Below are positions 19,304 through 27,289 of a DNA stretch of 50,009 bases, piece after piece; the first letter of the stretch is position 1, and each line of letters opens with the position of its first letter. A program made the translations under genes and the position numbers. Source of the DNA: Bacillota bacterium (lineage in GTDB: Bacteria > Bacillota > Clostridia > Tissierellales > Tissierellaceae); NCBI GenBank assembly GCA_030602225.1, contig JAUWAD010000004.1:1-50009 (forward strand), written 5' to 3'. A model generated the notes under the pieces. The model saw nothing but the letters and a program-made list of their open reading frames with translations. It ran no database searches and was not told the DNA's origin.

Positions 19304-19951
19304 TTACATGTTCATTTGCTTTGCTACTTCCTCAGCAAAGTTTTCTTCTTTTTTCTCTAGACCTTCACCAACTTCAAATCTAACAAATCTTCTAATTACA
19401 AGATTTTCTCCAATCTTAGCGATTTTCTGTGCTAATAAGTCTTTGACTTTAACACTTGGATCCTTAATGAAAGCTTGATCTAAAAGACAAACTTGTTCAA
19501 AGAATTTCTCCATTCTTCCTTCAACGATTTTCTCAGCTACATGAGCTGGTTTACCTTCGTTGATAACTTTATTTGTTTGAATTTCTTTTTCATGAGCTAT
19601 TTCTTCTTCAGTTAACTCAGTCCTTGAAACAACCTTTGGATTGGCAGCTGCTACCTGCATGGCCATATCCTTTACAAAATCCTTAAACTCAGCATTTTTA
19701 GCAACAAAATCAGTTTCTGAGTTTACTTCTATTAAAACTCCTATTCTTCCGCTGTGAATATAAGATTCAACTAATCCTTCAGAAGCGATTCTTCCAGATT
19801 TCTTTGATGCAGAAGCTAGTCCTTTTTCTCTTAAATAATCGATAGCTTTATCAATATCACCGTTAGTTTGCTCAAGAGCTTTCTTACAATCAAGCATACC
19901 AGCAGCAGTTTTATCTCTAAGTTCTTTTACTAAAGCAGCACTAATTGCCAT
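19304..19951 (-). CDS. tsf: Translation elongation factor Ts
   Basis: EF-Ts is the nucleotide-exchange factor for EF-Tu. The 215-residue protein has the UBA-like N-terminus ALVKELRDKTAAGMLDCKKAL, the YLREKGLASASKKSGRIASEG segment, and VEVNSETDFVAKN-type sequence (LIEVNSETDFVAKN near 75). It is the short Gram-positive form with one main core subdomain. The true start is the ATG at 19951 (MAISAALV), with TAGGAGGG upstream, not the extended track start that reads through the intergenic hairpin. Confidence 0.98.
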   Translation of the reverse strand: MAISAALVKELRDKTAAGMLDCKKALEQTNGDIDKAIDYLREKGLASASKKSGRIASEGLVESYIHSGRIGVLIEVNSETDFVAKNAEFKDFVKDMAMQVAAANPKVVSRTELTEEEIAHEKEIQTNKVINEGKPAHVAEKIVEGRMEKFFEQVCLLDQAFIKDPSVKVKDLLAQKIAKIGENLVIRRFVRFEVGEGLEKKEENFAEEVAKQMNM

Positions 19952-19977
19952 TATTTTCCCTCCTAAATTATTAAAAT

Positions 19978-20009
19978 GGTAAGAGAATGCAAAACGCAAC
20001 TCTCTTACC
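19978..20009 (-). terminator. Hairpin between rpsB and tsf (attenuator-like)
   Basis: On the minus strand GGTAAGAGA pairs with TCTCTTACC, and a small TGC/GCA stem closes the loop. The following sequence is ATTTTAATAATTT, a weak T-tract. It probably reduces tsf transcription relative to rpsB. Confidence 0.6.
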
Positions 20010-20015
20010 TAATCA

Positions 20016-20723
20016 TTACTCAGCTGACGCTTCGTTTTGCTCTCCCTGTTTTGCTTCGATTACTGCATTTGCCATAGTTTCAGTTAATAATTTAACGGCA
20101 CGAATTGCATCATCATTTCCAGGAATTACATAGTCAAGCTCATCAGGGTCACAGTTAGTATCTGCAATACCTATTACGGGGATTCCTAAAATGTGAGCTT
20201 CTTGTACAGCTATTTTTTCTTTTCTTGGGTCTACAACAAATAGAACATCTGGTGTTCTTGTCATAGTCTTAATTCCACCTAGGAATTTTTCTAGTCTTTC
20301 AGCTTCATGTCTTAGTTTAATAACTTCTTTCTTTGGAAGAACTTCGAAAGTTCCATCTTCTTCCATTTTTTCTAGTTCGTGAAGTCTATCGATTCTCTTT
20401 CTGATTGTCTTGTAGTTAGTAAGCATTCCACCTAACCATCTTTGGTTAACAAAGTGCATACCACATCTTCTAGCTTCTGTCTCAATAGCCTCTTGTGCTT
20501 GTTTCTTTGTTCCTACAAAAAGCGCTTCTCCACCGTTTTCGATTACTTCCTTCATAACGTTGTAAGCTTCGTCAACTTTCTTGACTGTCTTTTGTAGGTC
20601 AATAATGTAAATCCCATTTCTTTCTGTAAAGATATACTGTGCCATCTTTGGATTCCATCTTCTTGTCTGATGTCCAAAGTGTACACCTGCTTCCAATAAA
20701 TTTTTCATTGAAATTACTGACAT
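20016..20723 (-). CDS. rpsB: 30S ribosomal protein S2
   Basis: S2 joins the 30S subunit late and supports S1 binding. The 235-residue product has [22 protein letters not shown] near the N-terminus, [13 protein letters not shown] near 95, and [19 protein letters not shown] near 190. The ORF track adds 18 codons upstream that read through the leader; GGAGGTGAAAGT before the ATG at 20723 (MSVISMKN) decides the start. It opens the rpsB-tsf-pyrH-frr series downstream of codY. Confidence 0.98.
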   Translation of the reverse strand: MSVISMKNLLEAGVHFGHQTRRWNPKMAQYIFTERNGIYIIDLQKTVKKVDEAYNVMKEVIENGGEALFVGTKKQAQEAIETEARRCGMHFVNQRWLGGMLTNYKTIRKRIDRLHELEKMEEDGTFEVLPKKEVIKLRHEAERLEKFLGGIKTMTRTPDVLFVVDPRKEKIAVQEAHILGIPVIGIADTNCDPDELDYVIPGNDDAIRAVKLLTETMANAVIEAKQGEQNEASAE

Positions 20724-20749
20724 ACTTTCACCTCCATGTTTTTTTCCTC

Positions 20750-20806
20750 CACCCCCATCACTTACTCTAGGACTCATTTTGAGAACACCTAGGGTATCAG
20801 TGGGTG
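20750..20806 (-). promoter_or_regulatory. Structured rpsB leader (candidate S2 feedback element)
   Basis: In the leader CTAGG and CCTAG enclose an inner CTCA-AAA-TGAG hairpin, and flanking CACT/AGTG and CACC/GGTG segments can extend the stem, bringing the G-rich stretch before the SD into pairing. There is no T-run. Position suggests autogenous control, but I cannot match it to a named motif. Confidence 0.4.
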
Positions 20807-20824
20807 TGTGTAATCACCTATAGT

Positions 20825-20853
20825 ATTATAGCATAGCTATGGAACTAACACAA
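20825..20853 (-). promoter_or_regulatory. Promoter of rpsB
   Basis: On the minus strand TTGTGT, 17 bases, TATAAT, downstream of the codY terminator. It would give a leader of about 95 bases before the rpsB ATG. Confidence 0.65.
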
Positions 20854-20873
20854 CAATAATTTTCATATCACAT

Positions 20874-20900
20874 AAAAACATCCCAGAAATATCTGGGATG
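20874..20900 (-). terminator. Intrinsic terminator after codY
   Basis: On the minus strand CATCCCAGA-TATT-TCTGGGATG is a perfect nine-base-pair stem followed by TTTTT. It isolates codY from the rpsB operon. Confidence 0.9.
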
Positions 20901-20904
20901 AGAT

Positions 20905-21678
20905 TTACTTTCTCTTTAACTCATCAATTAGCTTTTCATTAAGAATCTTAATATGAGTTCCCTTCATTCCAAGGGATCTTGATTCAATTACTCCAGCACT
21001 TTCAAATTTTCTTAGGGCATTTACGATTACAGATCTAGTTATTCCAACTCTGTCTGCAATTTTACTTGCAACAAGAAGTCCCTCCATTCCATCTAACTCG
21101 TTGAAAATGTGCTCCATAGCTTCCTTTTCAGAATATGATAAGGTTCCTATTGCCATTGTAACAATGGATTTCTTTCTTGCATCTTCTTCTATTTCCTCGT
21201 TTGTAGCTCTAAGGATTTCCATACCAACTACAGTAGCACTGTATTCGCAAAGAATTAGATCCTCTATGTTAAACTCCTTGCCAAATCTGGCAACTACAAG
21301 TGTTCCAAGCCTTGATCCTCCGCTGTTTATTGGTACTACCGTCGAAATCTTATCAGGGTAGTTACACTCAGATACCTGATCGAATACGCAATCAGTAACC
21401 TCTTTTATATTTTCACTGGTTTCAAGTACTTTCAATAGTTCGTCATTATATTTCTTAGGGAATCTTCTTTCGTTAACAACTTCAGTATTGATTATATCGC
21501 AATCAAAACCAGCTGATAAAGCATACCCTAGAACCCTTCCTTTTCTGCTTGCAATGTAAACATTTGCTTCCAAAATGTCTGATAAAATCTTGCTTAAATC
21601 TGTAAATGAAACAGGATGTGATCCATAACTTTGCAATGTTTTATTCAGACGCCTGGTCTTTTTTAATAAACTATCCAT
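20905..21678 (-). CDS. codY: GTP- and branched-chain amino acid-sensing global regulator CodY
   Basis: CodY represses stationary-phase and amino acid metabolism genes when GTP and isoleucine/valine are plentiful. The 257-residue product begins [16 protein letters not shown], has the GAF-like sensor domain (about 1-155), and a C-terminal winged helix with [19 protein letters not shown] and [33 protein letters not shown] precedes the ATG at 21678. Unlike Bacillus, no codV-clpQ-clpY precede it; topA is the direct upstream neighbour, as in many clostridia. Its own upstream region contains a CodY-box-like site, described separately. Confidence 0.98.
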   Translation of the reverse strand: MDSLLKKTRRLNKTLQSYGSHPVSFTDLSKILSDILEANVYIASRKGRVLGYALSAGFDCDIINTEVVNERRFPKKYNDELLKVLETSENIKEVTDCVFDQVSECNYPDKISTVVPINSGGSRLGTLVVARFGKEFNIEDLILCEYSATVVGMEILRATNEEIEEDARKKSIVTMAIGTLSYSEKEAMEHIFNELDGMEGLLVASKIADRVGITRSVIVNALRKFESAGVIESRSLGMKGTHIKILNEKLIDELKRK

Positions 21679-21711
21679 CTCATTCCTCCTAGTATCTTAT
21701 TTATTCTTAAA

Positions 21712-21726
21712 ACAATTCTGAATATT
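21712..21726 (-). promoter_or_regulatory. CodY-box-like site upstream of codY
   Basis: The minus strand reads AATATTCAGAATTGT, matching the published 15-base CodY box AATTTTCWGAAAATT at 11 positions, including the central TTCAGAA core. It lies about 35-50 bases before the codY ATG and could mediate autoregulation. Four mismatches in an AT-rich region make this tentative. Confidence 0.35.
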
Positions 21727-21755
21727 CACCATTTATATATAAGATACTATAAACG

Positions 21756-21780
21756 AGAAAAAAAGTACAGCTCTTTTTTT
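21756..21780 (-). terminator. Weak A/T hairpin after topA
   Basis: On the minus strand AAAAAAAG and CTTTTTTT can pair around AGCTGTA, ending in a run of seven T. The stem has almost no GC, so termination would be weak; it could act in either direction. Confidence 0.35.
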
Positions 21781-21786
21781 GATTTT

Positions 21787-23865
21787 TTAGATATTTCTGC
21801 TAAATCCGCAATTTTTATCAGTACAATTTATTACAGTTTTGTTTTTTAGCCTCTTGATGGTCATAGGACCATTGCATTGAGGGCATTTGTCCTTTATAGG
21901 TTCATCCCAGGAAACATATTCACAGGATGGATAATTATTACATCCATAGAATATTCTTCCCTTTTTTGATCTCTTTCTTACAATATCTCCACCACATAAT
22001 GGACATGGAACATCAATCTTTTCAATTATTGGCTTTGTGTTCTTACATTCTGGATATCCAGGACAAGCAAGAAACTTCCCAAATCTACCATGCTTGATGA
22101 CCATATTTCTTCCACATTTTTCGCAGATTTCATCACTTACTTCATCTTCTACTTCTATTTTATCAATTTCAGTCTCAGCAATGCTCAACTCAACTTTAAA
22201 ATCATCATAGAACTTTGAAACTACACTCTTCCATTTCACATCTCCAGCTGCTATCTGATCCAGGTTATCTTCAAGGTTTGCGGTAAATTCCTCATTTACT
22301 ACATGCTTGAAGTACTCTGTTAGAAGATCATTTACCACCAGACCCAATTCTGTTGGGTAGAATACCTTCTTATCAAGTACAACATATCCTCTGGCTAAAA
22401 TGGTAATTATAGTTGGAGCATAGGTACTTGGTCTTCCAATTCCCAGCTCTTCCATTACTTTAATCAGGGATGCCTCATTATATCTAGCCGGAGGTTTTGT
22501 AAAGTTCTGTTTATCTTCCAGCTGTAGAAGTCTTAGTTTATCTGCTTTTTTTAGGGCTGGCAACATTATCTCAGCAACTTCCTCATCTGCTGTTGAGTAA
22601 ACCTTCAAGAAACCCTGAAACACAATTGCAGAACCACTTGCTTTGAAAATATAATTGTTACTTAATATAGCTGCATTTATGGTATCATACTGAGCAGCTT
22701 TCATTTGAGAACCAATAAATCTATCCCATATTAACTTATACAGTTTTGCCTGATCCTTACTTAAATAATCCTTAATAGTATCAGGATCATATTTAATATA
22801 AGAAGGCCTAATACCTTCATGGGCATCCTGGGCTTCCTTTTTTGTCTTATTATTGTAGTTCTTACCACCATTGCTATATTCTTTTCCATACGTAGTTTCA
22901 ATGAAATCCTTAGCAGAAGCTATGGCCTCGTTGGAAACTCTTGTGGAATCAGTTCTCATATAGGTTATTAGTCCGGTAATTCCATCTTTTTTTAGATCGA
23001 TTCCCTCATATAGTTGTTGAGCTACTATCATTGTCTTCTTTGTGGTAAAGCCTAATTTTTTTGATGCATCCTGCTGAAGAGTACTGGTTGTATAAGGTGG
23101 ATATGGATTTCTATTTCTCTTACCCTTTTTAACATCATAAACCCTAAAGTCATCCTTATCCAGATCATTTAGTATTCTATTAGCTTCTTCTTCATTGGGT
23201 ATCTCAAGCTTATTCTCCTTACTTCCATTTAATTCTCCAAAGAAGGATGCTTCAAATTCCATATTATCCTTTTCCAGTTTTGCCTTAATTGTCCAATACT
23301 CTTTGGGAATAAATGAATCAATTTCAGCTTCTCTATCACAAATAAGCTTAACAGCAACTGACTGAACCCTTCCAGCACTTAATCCCTTCTTTATCTTCTT
23401 CCATAAGAGTGGGCTTATCTTATAACCTACAAGCCTATCCAACACACGTCTTGCTTGCTGTGCATCAATTAAGTCCTTATTCAATGCCCTTGGATTCTTT
23501 ATTGAATTCTTTACTGTCTCTTTTGTGATTTCATTAAATTCCACTCTGAATTTCTCATTTTCATCTAAACCTAATAAATAAGCTAAATGCCATGATATTG
23601 CCTCACCTTCTCTGTCGGGGTCAGTGGCAAGATATACTCTTTCAGAGTCTTTAGCTTCCTTTTTAAGCTGCTTTATCAAAGGACCCTTACCTCTTATATT
23701 AATATAGTCCGGTTCAAAATTATTATCTATTTCAATTCCTAATCTACTTTTTGGAAGATCTCTTATATGTCCAACAGATGCCACAACTTTATAATTTCTT
23801 CCAAGCATCTTGCTTATTGTCTTTGCTTTAGCTGGTGATTCAACAATCACTAAATTTTTTGCCAA
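21787..23865 (-). CDS. topA: DNA topoisomerase I (type IA)
   Basis: TopA relaxes negative supercoils through a transient 5'-phosphotyrosine. The N-terminal Toprim domain starts NLVIVESPAKAKTI and has DPDREGEAISWH near 110; the active-site tyrosine lies in GLITYMRTDSTRVS near 300. Three C-terminal zinc-ribbon modules (CEKCGR...CPGYPEC, CPLCGG...CNNYPSC, CPQCNG...CTDKNC) are intact. The track start is GTG at 23874; I prefer the TTG at 23865 (MAKNLVIVESPAK) because GGGGGTG lies seven bases upstream and the N-terminus then fits the family. Length is 692 residues. It follows dprA by 26 bases. Confidence 0.97.
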   Translation of the reverse strand: MAKNLVIVESPAKAKTISKMLGRNYKVVASVGHIRDLPKSRLGIEIDNNFEPDYINIRGKGPLIKQLKKEAKDSERVYLATDPDREGEAISWHLAYLLGLDENEKFRVEFNEITKETVKNSIKNPRALNKDLIDAQQARRVLDRLVGYKISPLLWKKIKKGLSAGRVQSVAVKLICDREAEIDSFIPKEYWTIKAKLEKDNMEFEASFFGELNGSKENKLEIPNEEEANRILNDLDKDDFRVYDVKKGKRNRNPYPPYTTSTLQQDASKKLGFTTKKTMIVAQQLYEGIDLKKDGITGLITYMRTDSTRVSNEAIASAKDFIETTYGKEYSNGGKNYNNKTKKEAQDAHEGIRPSYIKYDPDTIKDYLSKDQAKLYKLIWDRFIGSQMKAAQYDTINAAILSNNYIFKASGSAIVFQGFLKVYSTADEEVAEIMLPALKKADKLRLLQLEDKQNFTKPPARYNEASLIKVMEELGIGRPSTYAPTIITILARGYVVLDKKVFYPTELGLVVNDLLTEYFKHVVNEEFTANLEDNLDQIAAGDVKWKSVVSKFYDDFKVELSIAETEIDKIEVEDEVSDEICEKCGRNMVIKHGRFGKFLACPGYPECKNTKPIIEKIDVPCPLCGGDIVRKRSKKGRIFYGCNNYPSCEYVSWDEPIKDKCPQCNGPMTIKRLKNKTVINCTDKNCGFSRNI

Positions 23866-23891
23866 TCCTAACACCCCCGAAAACTAATAGG

Positions 23892-24974
23892 CTATCTTAA
23901 ACAATAGTACCCATCACTATCTAAATCTACAATGCTTTTCTTAATCAATGCCTCCATGGTAACTGAAATTTCACTTCTATCAATTCCAGTTCTTAGGCTT
24001 ATGTAATCAATATGCAATCTGCCATCACTTAGCATATCCAAAATATTTCTCTCTCTAAAACTCAATAAATCATTAGAGGATTGTCTCTGAGAATCTAACC
24101 GCTTAAGTAATGCTATCTCATAAAGTATGTCATCTATATTTAAAAGTGGTTTTGCACCATCTTTTATTAGCAAATTTGTACCTTCACTGGTTCTACTATT
24201 TATATTGCCAGGAAGGGCGAATACTTCCTTACCCTGTTCAAGGGCATGCCTTGCAGTAATCAATGTGCCTGATCTTACTTCCGCTTCAATTACGATCACA
24301 GCCATACTAAGTCCAGATATTATTCTATTTCTAGCTGGAAAATTCATGGCATCAGGTTGGGTAAAATGAGGAAATTCACTTAAAAGAGTACCATTTTCAA
24401 CTACTTCTTCATAAAGGGTAAGGTTTTCTTTGGGATATACCCTCCCAAGACCATTTCCAAGCACTCCAATTGTATTCCCTTTATTCATTCCTGTAACACT
24501 GTGGGCAATAGCATCAACTCCCAAAGCCAGACCACTAACTATTGTAATTCCTAGGTCAGTCAATTCCTTAGTGAATTTCTGTGTAGCCCACTTTCCATAT
24601 TCACTGACCTTTCTTGAGCCAACGATTGCTATTTTAATATCATCATTCTTTATTCTTCTACCCTTTGTATATATTACCATGGGCTTATCAGGTATCTGCT
24701 TTAAACTGTAAGGATATTCCATATCATAGGCTGTAATTGGATCTATATTATTACTTTTAAGTAATTTCATATACTCATATATGTCCTTCTTATAATCTGC
24801 ACTATAGATTCTACTAATAATAGTTCCATTTAGCAACCCTATTTTTTTAAGGTAATCTAAACTAGTGGAATGAATATTTTCTATTCCCTCAAGTTTATAG
24901 TCCAATTTAGCTAAGGTTATGTTTTGGATTCCTAGGCTGTTTAGCCAGATTAAAGTACCTTTTCTAAGCTCCAT
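23892..24974 (-). CDS. dprA: DNA-processing protein DprA (Smf)
   Basis: DprA protects incoming single-stranded DNA and loads RecA during transformation. It is widespread even in non-competent bacteria. The 360-residue product has a small N-terminal helical region, the Rossmann-like core with IAIVGSRKVSEYGKWA, IVSGLALGVDAIAH, FPARNRIISGLS and VRSGTLITARHALEQGKEVFALPGNI, and a C-terminal winged-helix-like DML domain (ILDMLSDGRLHIDYISLRTG). ATG at 24974 with AGGAGG. It lies between yraN and topA, the conserved rnhB-dprA-topA arrangement. Confidence 0.96.
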   Translation of the reverse strand: MELRKGTLIWLNSLGIQNITLAKLDYKLEGIENIHSTSLDYLKKIGLLNGTIISRIYSADYKKDIYEYMKLLKSNNIDPITAYDMEYPYSLKQIPDKPMVIYTKGRRIKNDDIKIAIVGSRKVSEYGKWATQKFTKELTDLGITIVSGLALGVDAIAHSVTGMNKGNTIGVLGNGLGRVYPKENLTLYEEVVENGTLLSEFPHFTQPDAMNFPARNRIISGLSMAVIVIEAEVRSGTLITARHALEQGKEVFALPGNINSRTSEGTNLLIKDGAKPLLNIDDILYEIALLKRLDSQRQSSNDLLSFRERNILDMLSDGRLHIDYISLRTGIDRSEISVTMEALIKKSIVDLDSDGYYCLR

Positions 24975-24993
24975 ATATACCTCCTAAATTTAT

Positions 24994-25329
24994 TTAGTCA
25001 AGAGATAATACATCTTCGAAATGCCTGATTCTATTTTTTTCCAGAGGAAAAATTTCTATTAGATCATATCTAAAATTGGTTTTTTGATTTATTATATATT
25101 GCAGAGTTTTATTTGCCATTTCCTTCTGTTTTCTGGAATCAATCAACTCATTATTGTACTTATACTTTATTCCATCCTTCATCCTGACCTGGATAAAGGT
25201 AAGTACATCCTTATCATTTGCAATTACATTGGATGATTCTCTATCCTTAAAGTCCATTTCAAGGATATCATAACCCTTACTCATCAAATACTTTACAACT
25301 ATCTCTTCTTCATTATGTTCATTAATCAT
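24994..25329 (-). CDS. yraN: YraN/UPF0102 family protein with degenerate nuclease motif
   Basis: Position between rnhB and dprA and the sequence KYLMSKGYDILEMDFKDRES identify this as the UPF0102 (YraN) family, which has a PD-(D/E)XK nuclease-like fold. Canonical members read GEIDLI followed about 14 residues later by VFVEVK. Here the aligned residues are SSNVIA and TFIQVRM, so the metal-binding Asp and Glu and the catalytic Lys all appear lost. Length is 111 residues. The ATG overlaps the rnhB stop by four bases (ATGA), showing translational coupling and that the frame is maintained. It probably keeps a structural or nucleic-acid-binding role; the original family role is itself not well defined. 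Confidence 0.8.
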   Translation of the reverse strand: MINEHNEEEIVVKYLMSKGYDILEMDFKDRESSNVIANDKDVLTFIQVRMKDGIKYKYNNELIDSRKQKEMANKTLQYIINQKTNFRYDLIEIFPLEKNRIRHFEDVLSLD

Positions 25330-25940
25330 TTTTTACCTTCCAAAATCTTTTTTATGAATGTTCTTCTATGAAGAGGGCTAGGTCCAATTGTTATCAAGCC
25401 ATCCCTATGTTCCTTTGTTCCATATCCTTTATTCTTCATTATGTTATATCCTGGATAATCATTTTCCCAATCATCACATAGTTTATCCCTATATACCTTG
25501 GCAATAATTGATGCAGCTGATATTCCATATATCAAATCATCTCCGCCTATAATTCCCTGCTGAGGAATTGGCATATCTATAGTTTCCGCATCAATAAGTA
25601 AATAATCAGGAACAATTCTATTTCCTTCTCTATCCTTTAATCCTTCAACAGCCATTTTCATAGCTAATCTTGTTGCCTGCTTTATGTTTATCTTATCAAT
25701 AACCTTCGAATCTACTCTACTCAAACCGATTGCCTTAGCATCATTATATATTTGTTCATATAACTTTTCTCTTTTTTTAATGGAAAGCTTTTTGGAATCC
25801 TTTACACCCTCTATTGGCATTGATTCATCAATAATTATTGCACAGGCAACAACATCCCCAAATAGACAACCTCTTCCCACTTCATCTATATAGGCAATAT
25901 TTTCATATCCTTCATATTTTAATTTCTTAACTATATCCAT
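25326..25940 (-). CDS. rnhB: Ribonuclease HII
   Basis: RNase HII removes ribonucleotides from DNA and RNA-DNA hybrids. The N-terminal catalytic block reads YIDEVGRGCLFGDVVACAII, where the D-E pair and GRG are kept but the usual GRGPLAGPVVAAAV is altered to CLFGDVVACA. Further conserved parts are GVKDSKKLS, YLLIDAETIDMP, and AASIIAKVYRDKL near 148. The track start is eight codons upstream inside rbgA; AAGGTGATC immediately precedes the ATG at 25940, giving 204 residues and a start four bases after the rbgA stop. Confidence 0.95.
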   Translation of the reverse strand: MDIVKKLKYEGYENIAYIDEVGRGCLFGDVVACAIIIDESMPIEGVKDSKKLSIKKREKLYEQIYNDAKAIGLSRVDSKVIDKINIKQATRLAMKMAVEGLKDREGNRIVPDYLLIDAETIDMPIPQQGIIGGDDLIYGISAASIIAKVYRDKLCDDWENDYPGYNIMKNKGYGTKEHRDGLITIGPSPLHRRTFIKKILEGKK

Positions 25941-25944
25941 AAGA

Positions 25945-26799
25945 TCACCTTCTAGGTAATTCAAGGGAAATCTTACCTAACATTCCCCTTCTAAACTCAT
26001 CAAGGATTATTCTGCTAACCTTTTCATAGTCCACTTCTCCACCTTTTATCAGACAACCCCTCTTGATGCCAATGGCATCCATTATCTCCACACCAGTTAA
26101 TCCTTCAATATCAATATTGTATCTTTCTTTTATGGAATCGGGCTTTATGGTAGATAGTCTTTCAATAAGTCTTAAGGATAGTGTTTCTGTATCCAGTATT
26201 TCATCCTTAATTGCACCTGTAAAAGCAAGATTAAGCCCTACTTCTTCATCTTCAAATTTAGGCCAAAGTATTCCAGGAGTATCCAATAACTCGATGCCGC
26301 CCTTTGTCTTTATCCATTGGTTAGTCTTTGTTATGCCAGGCTTATTTCCTGTCTTTGCACTCTTTTTCTTTGCAAGGTTATTGATTAATGTTGATTTGCC
26401 AACATTAGGGATTCCTAGAATCATAGCCCTTATTGGTTGATTAATTATCCCTTTTCTGGCATTATTAACCCTTTTTTTGTCCATAATTGCCTTTGTGGTA
26501 TTGATCAGATCATCAATCCCCTTACCACTAATGGAATTAATCAATACAGATTCTATTCCCTCTTCCTTAAAATGTTCCTGCCACAATCTGTTGGCATTAC
26601 TATCAGCTAAATCAGATTTGTTTAAAAGTACAATCCTAGGCTTGTTGCCAATCACAGACTCAATAACTGGGTTTTGACTGCTATATGGTATTCTAGAATC
26701 CAATAGTTCAAAGACTATATCTATCATTACAAGATTTTTTTGTATTGATTCCTTGGTCTTTTTCATATGTCCTGGATACCAGTTAATATTCATGCTCAT
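25945..26799 (-). CDS. rbgA: Ribosome biogenesis GTPase RbgA (YlqF)
   Basis: RbgA is a circularly permuted GTPase needed for late 50S assembly. The permuted motif order is visible: NKSDLAD (G4) near 63, then INSISGKG (G5), GIPNVGKSTLINNL (G1) near 128, GNKPGITKT (G2) and LLDTPGILWP (G3) near 171. The N-terminus NINWYPGHMKKTKESI is diagnostic. Length is 284 residues. The ATG at 26799 follows an AGGTGTTAAA SD. It lies next to rplS, the usual neighbour. Confidence 0.97.
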   Translation of the reverse strand: MSMNINWYPGHMKKTKESIQKNLVMIDIVFELLDSRIPYSSQNPVIESVIGNKPRIVLLNKSDLADSNANRLWQEHFKEEGIESVLINSISGKGIDDLINTTKAIMDKKRVNNARKGIINQPIRAMILGIPNVGKSTLINNLAKKKSAKTGNKPGITKTNQWIKTKGGIELLDTPGILWPKFEDEEVGLNLAFTGAIKDEILDTETLSLRLIERLSTIKPDSIKERYNIDIEGLTGVEIMDAIGIKRGCLIKGGEVDYEKVSRIILDEFRRGMLGKISLELPRR

Positions 26800-26818
26800 T
26801 TTAACACCTACTTACATA

Positions 26819-26844
26819 TAAAAATTGGGACTGTAACAGTCCCA
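26819..26844 (-). terminator. Intrinsic terminator after rplS
   Basis: On the minus strand GGGACTG-TTA-CAGTCCC followed by AATTTTTA, starting just after the rplS stop codon. Confidence 0.85.
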
Positions 26845-27192
26845 TTAATAATTTCTTTTCTCTTTAACTTTAGCAGACTTTCCTAGTCTATCTCTTAGAT
26901 AATAAAGCTTAGCTCTTCTTACTTTACCTTTTCTAACTACTACAAGTTTCTCAATTCTTGGTGAATGCATAGGGAATGTTCTTTCCACTCCAACACCATA
27001 AGATATTCTTCTTACTGTGAAAGTTTCTCTAGCACTACCACCTTGTATTTTAATTACAGTACCTTCAAAAACCTGAACTCTTTCTCTAGTTCCTTCGATT
27101 ACTTTGTAGTGTACTTGTACTGTATCTCCGACATTAAACTTAGGGAGATCATTCCTTAACTGATCAGCTTCTATCATTTTAATAATATCCAT
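26845..27192 (-). CDS. rplS: 50S ribosomal protein L19
   Basis: L19 sits at the interface of the two ribosomal subunits. The 115-residue product contains [52 protein letters not shown] and [12 protein letters not shown], the full L19 pattern. SD GGGAGGATACAAA precedes the ATG. It has its own promoter and a structured leader between trmD and its start, and a terminator after it, so it can be expressed alone. Confidence 0.98.
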   Translation of the reverse strand: MDIIKMIEADQLRNDLPKFNVGDTVQVHYKVIEGTRERVQVFEGTVIKIQGGSARETFTVRRISYGVGVERTFPMHSPRIEKLVVVRKGKVRRAKLYYLRDRLGKSAKVKEKRNY

Positions 27193-27254
27193 TTTGTATC
27201 CTCCCTTCTACCTAGACGTTCTTGCCATTTGCAGAGGACCGCCCTTAATTATCC
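27193..27254 (-). promoter_or_regulatory. Candidate L19 leader (rplS mRNA 5' structure)
   Basis: The leader contains GGGCGGTCCTCTGC, then TGC-AAATG-GCA, and AGAACGTCTAGG before the SD GGGAGGA. CCTC in the first block is complementary to GAGG of the SD, so folding could hide the SD. Ribosomal-protein leaders for L19 are known in low-GC Gram-positives; I assign this by position and pairing, not by a covariance match. Confidence 0.5.
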
Positions 27255-27260
27255 TTTGAA

Positions 27261-27289
27261 ATTATAGCATACTACTATAATGTTTACAA
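27261..27289 (-). promoter_or_regulatory. Promoter of rplS
   Basis: On the minus strand TTGTAA, 17 bases, TATAAT, beginning at the base after the trmD stop codon. It gives a leader of about 60 bases. Confidence 0.7.

Noticed and set aside
20724-20777. N-terminal extension of rpsB ([13 protein letters not shown])
   Set aside because: The extension encodes the leader and the SD itself; the ATG at 20723 has an ideal SD and gives the standard S2 N-terminus.
26063-26440. 125-residue plus-strand ORF antisense to rbgA
   Set aside because: Shadow of the rbgA reading frame, with no start signal or recognisable family.
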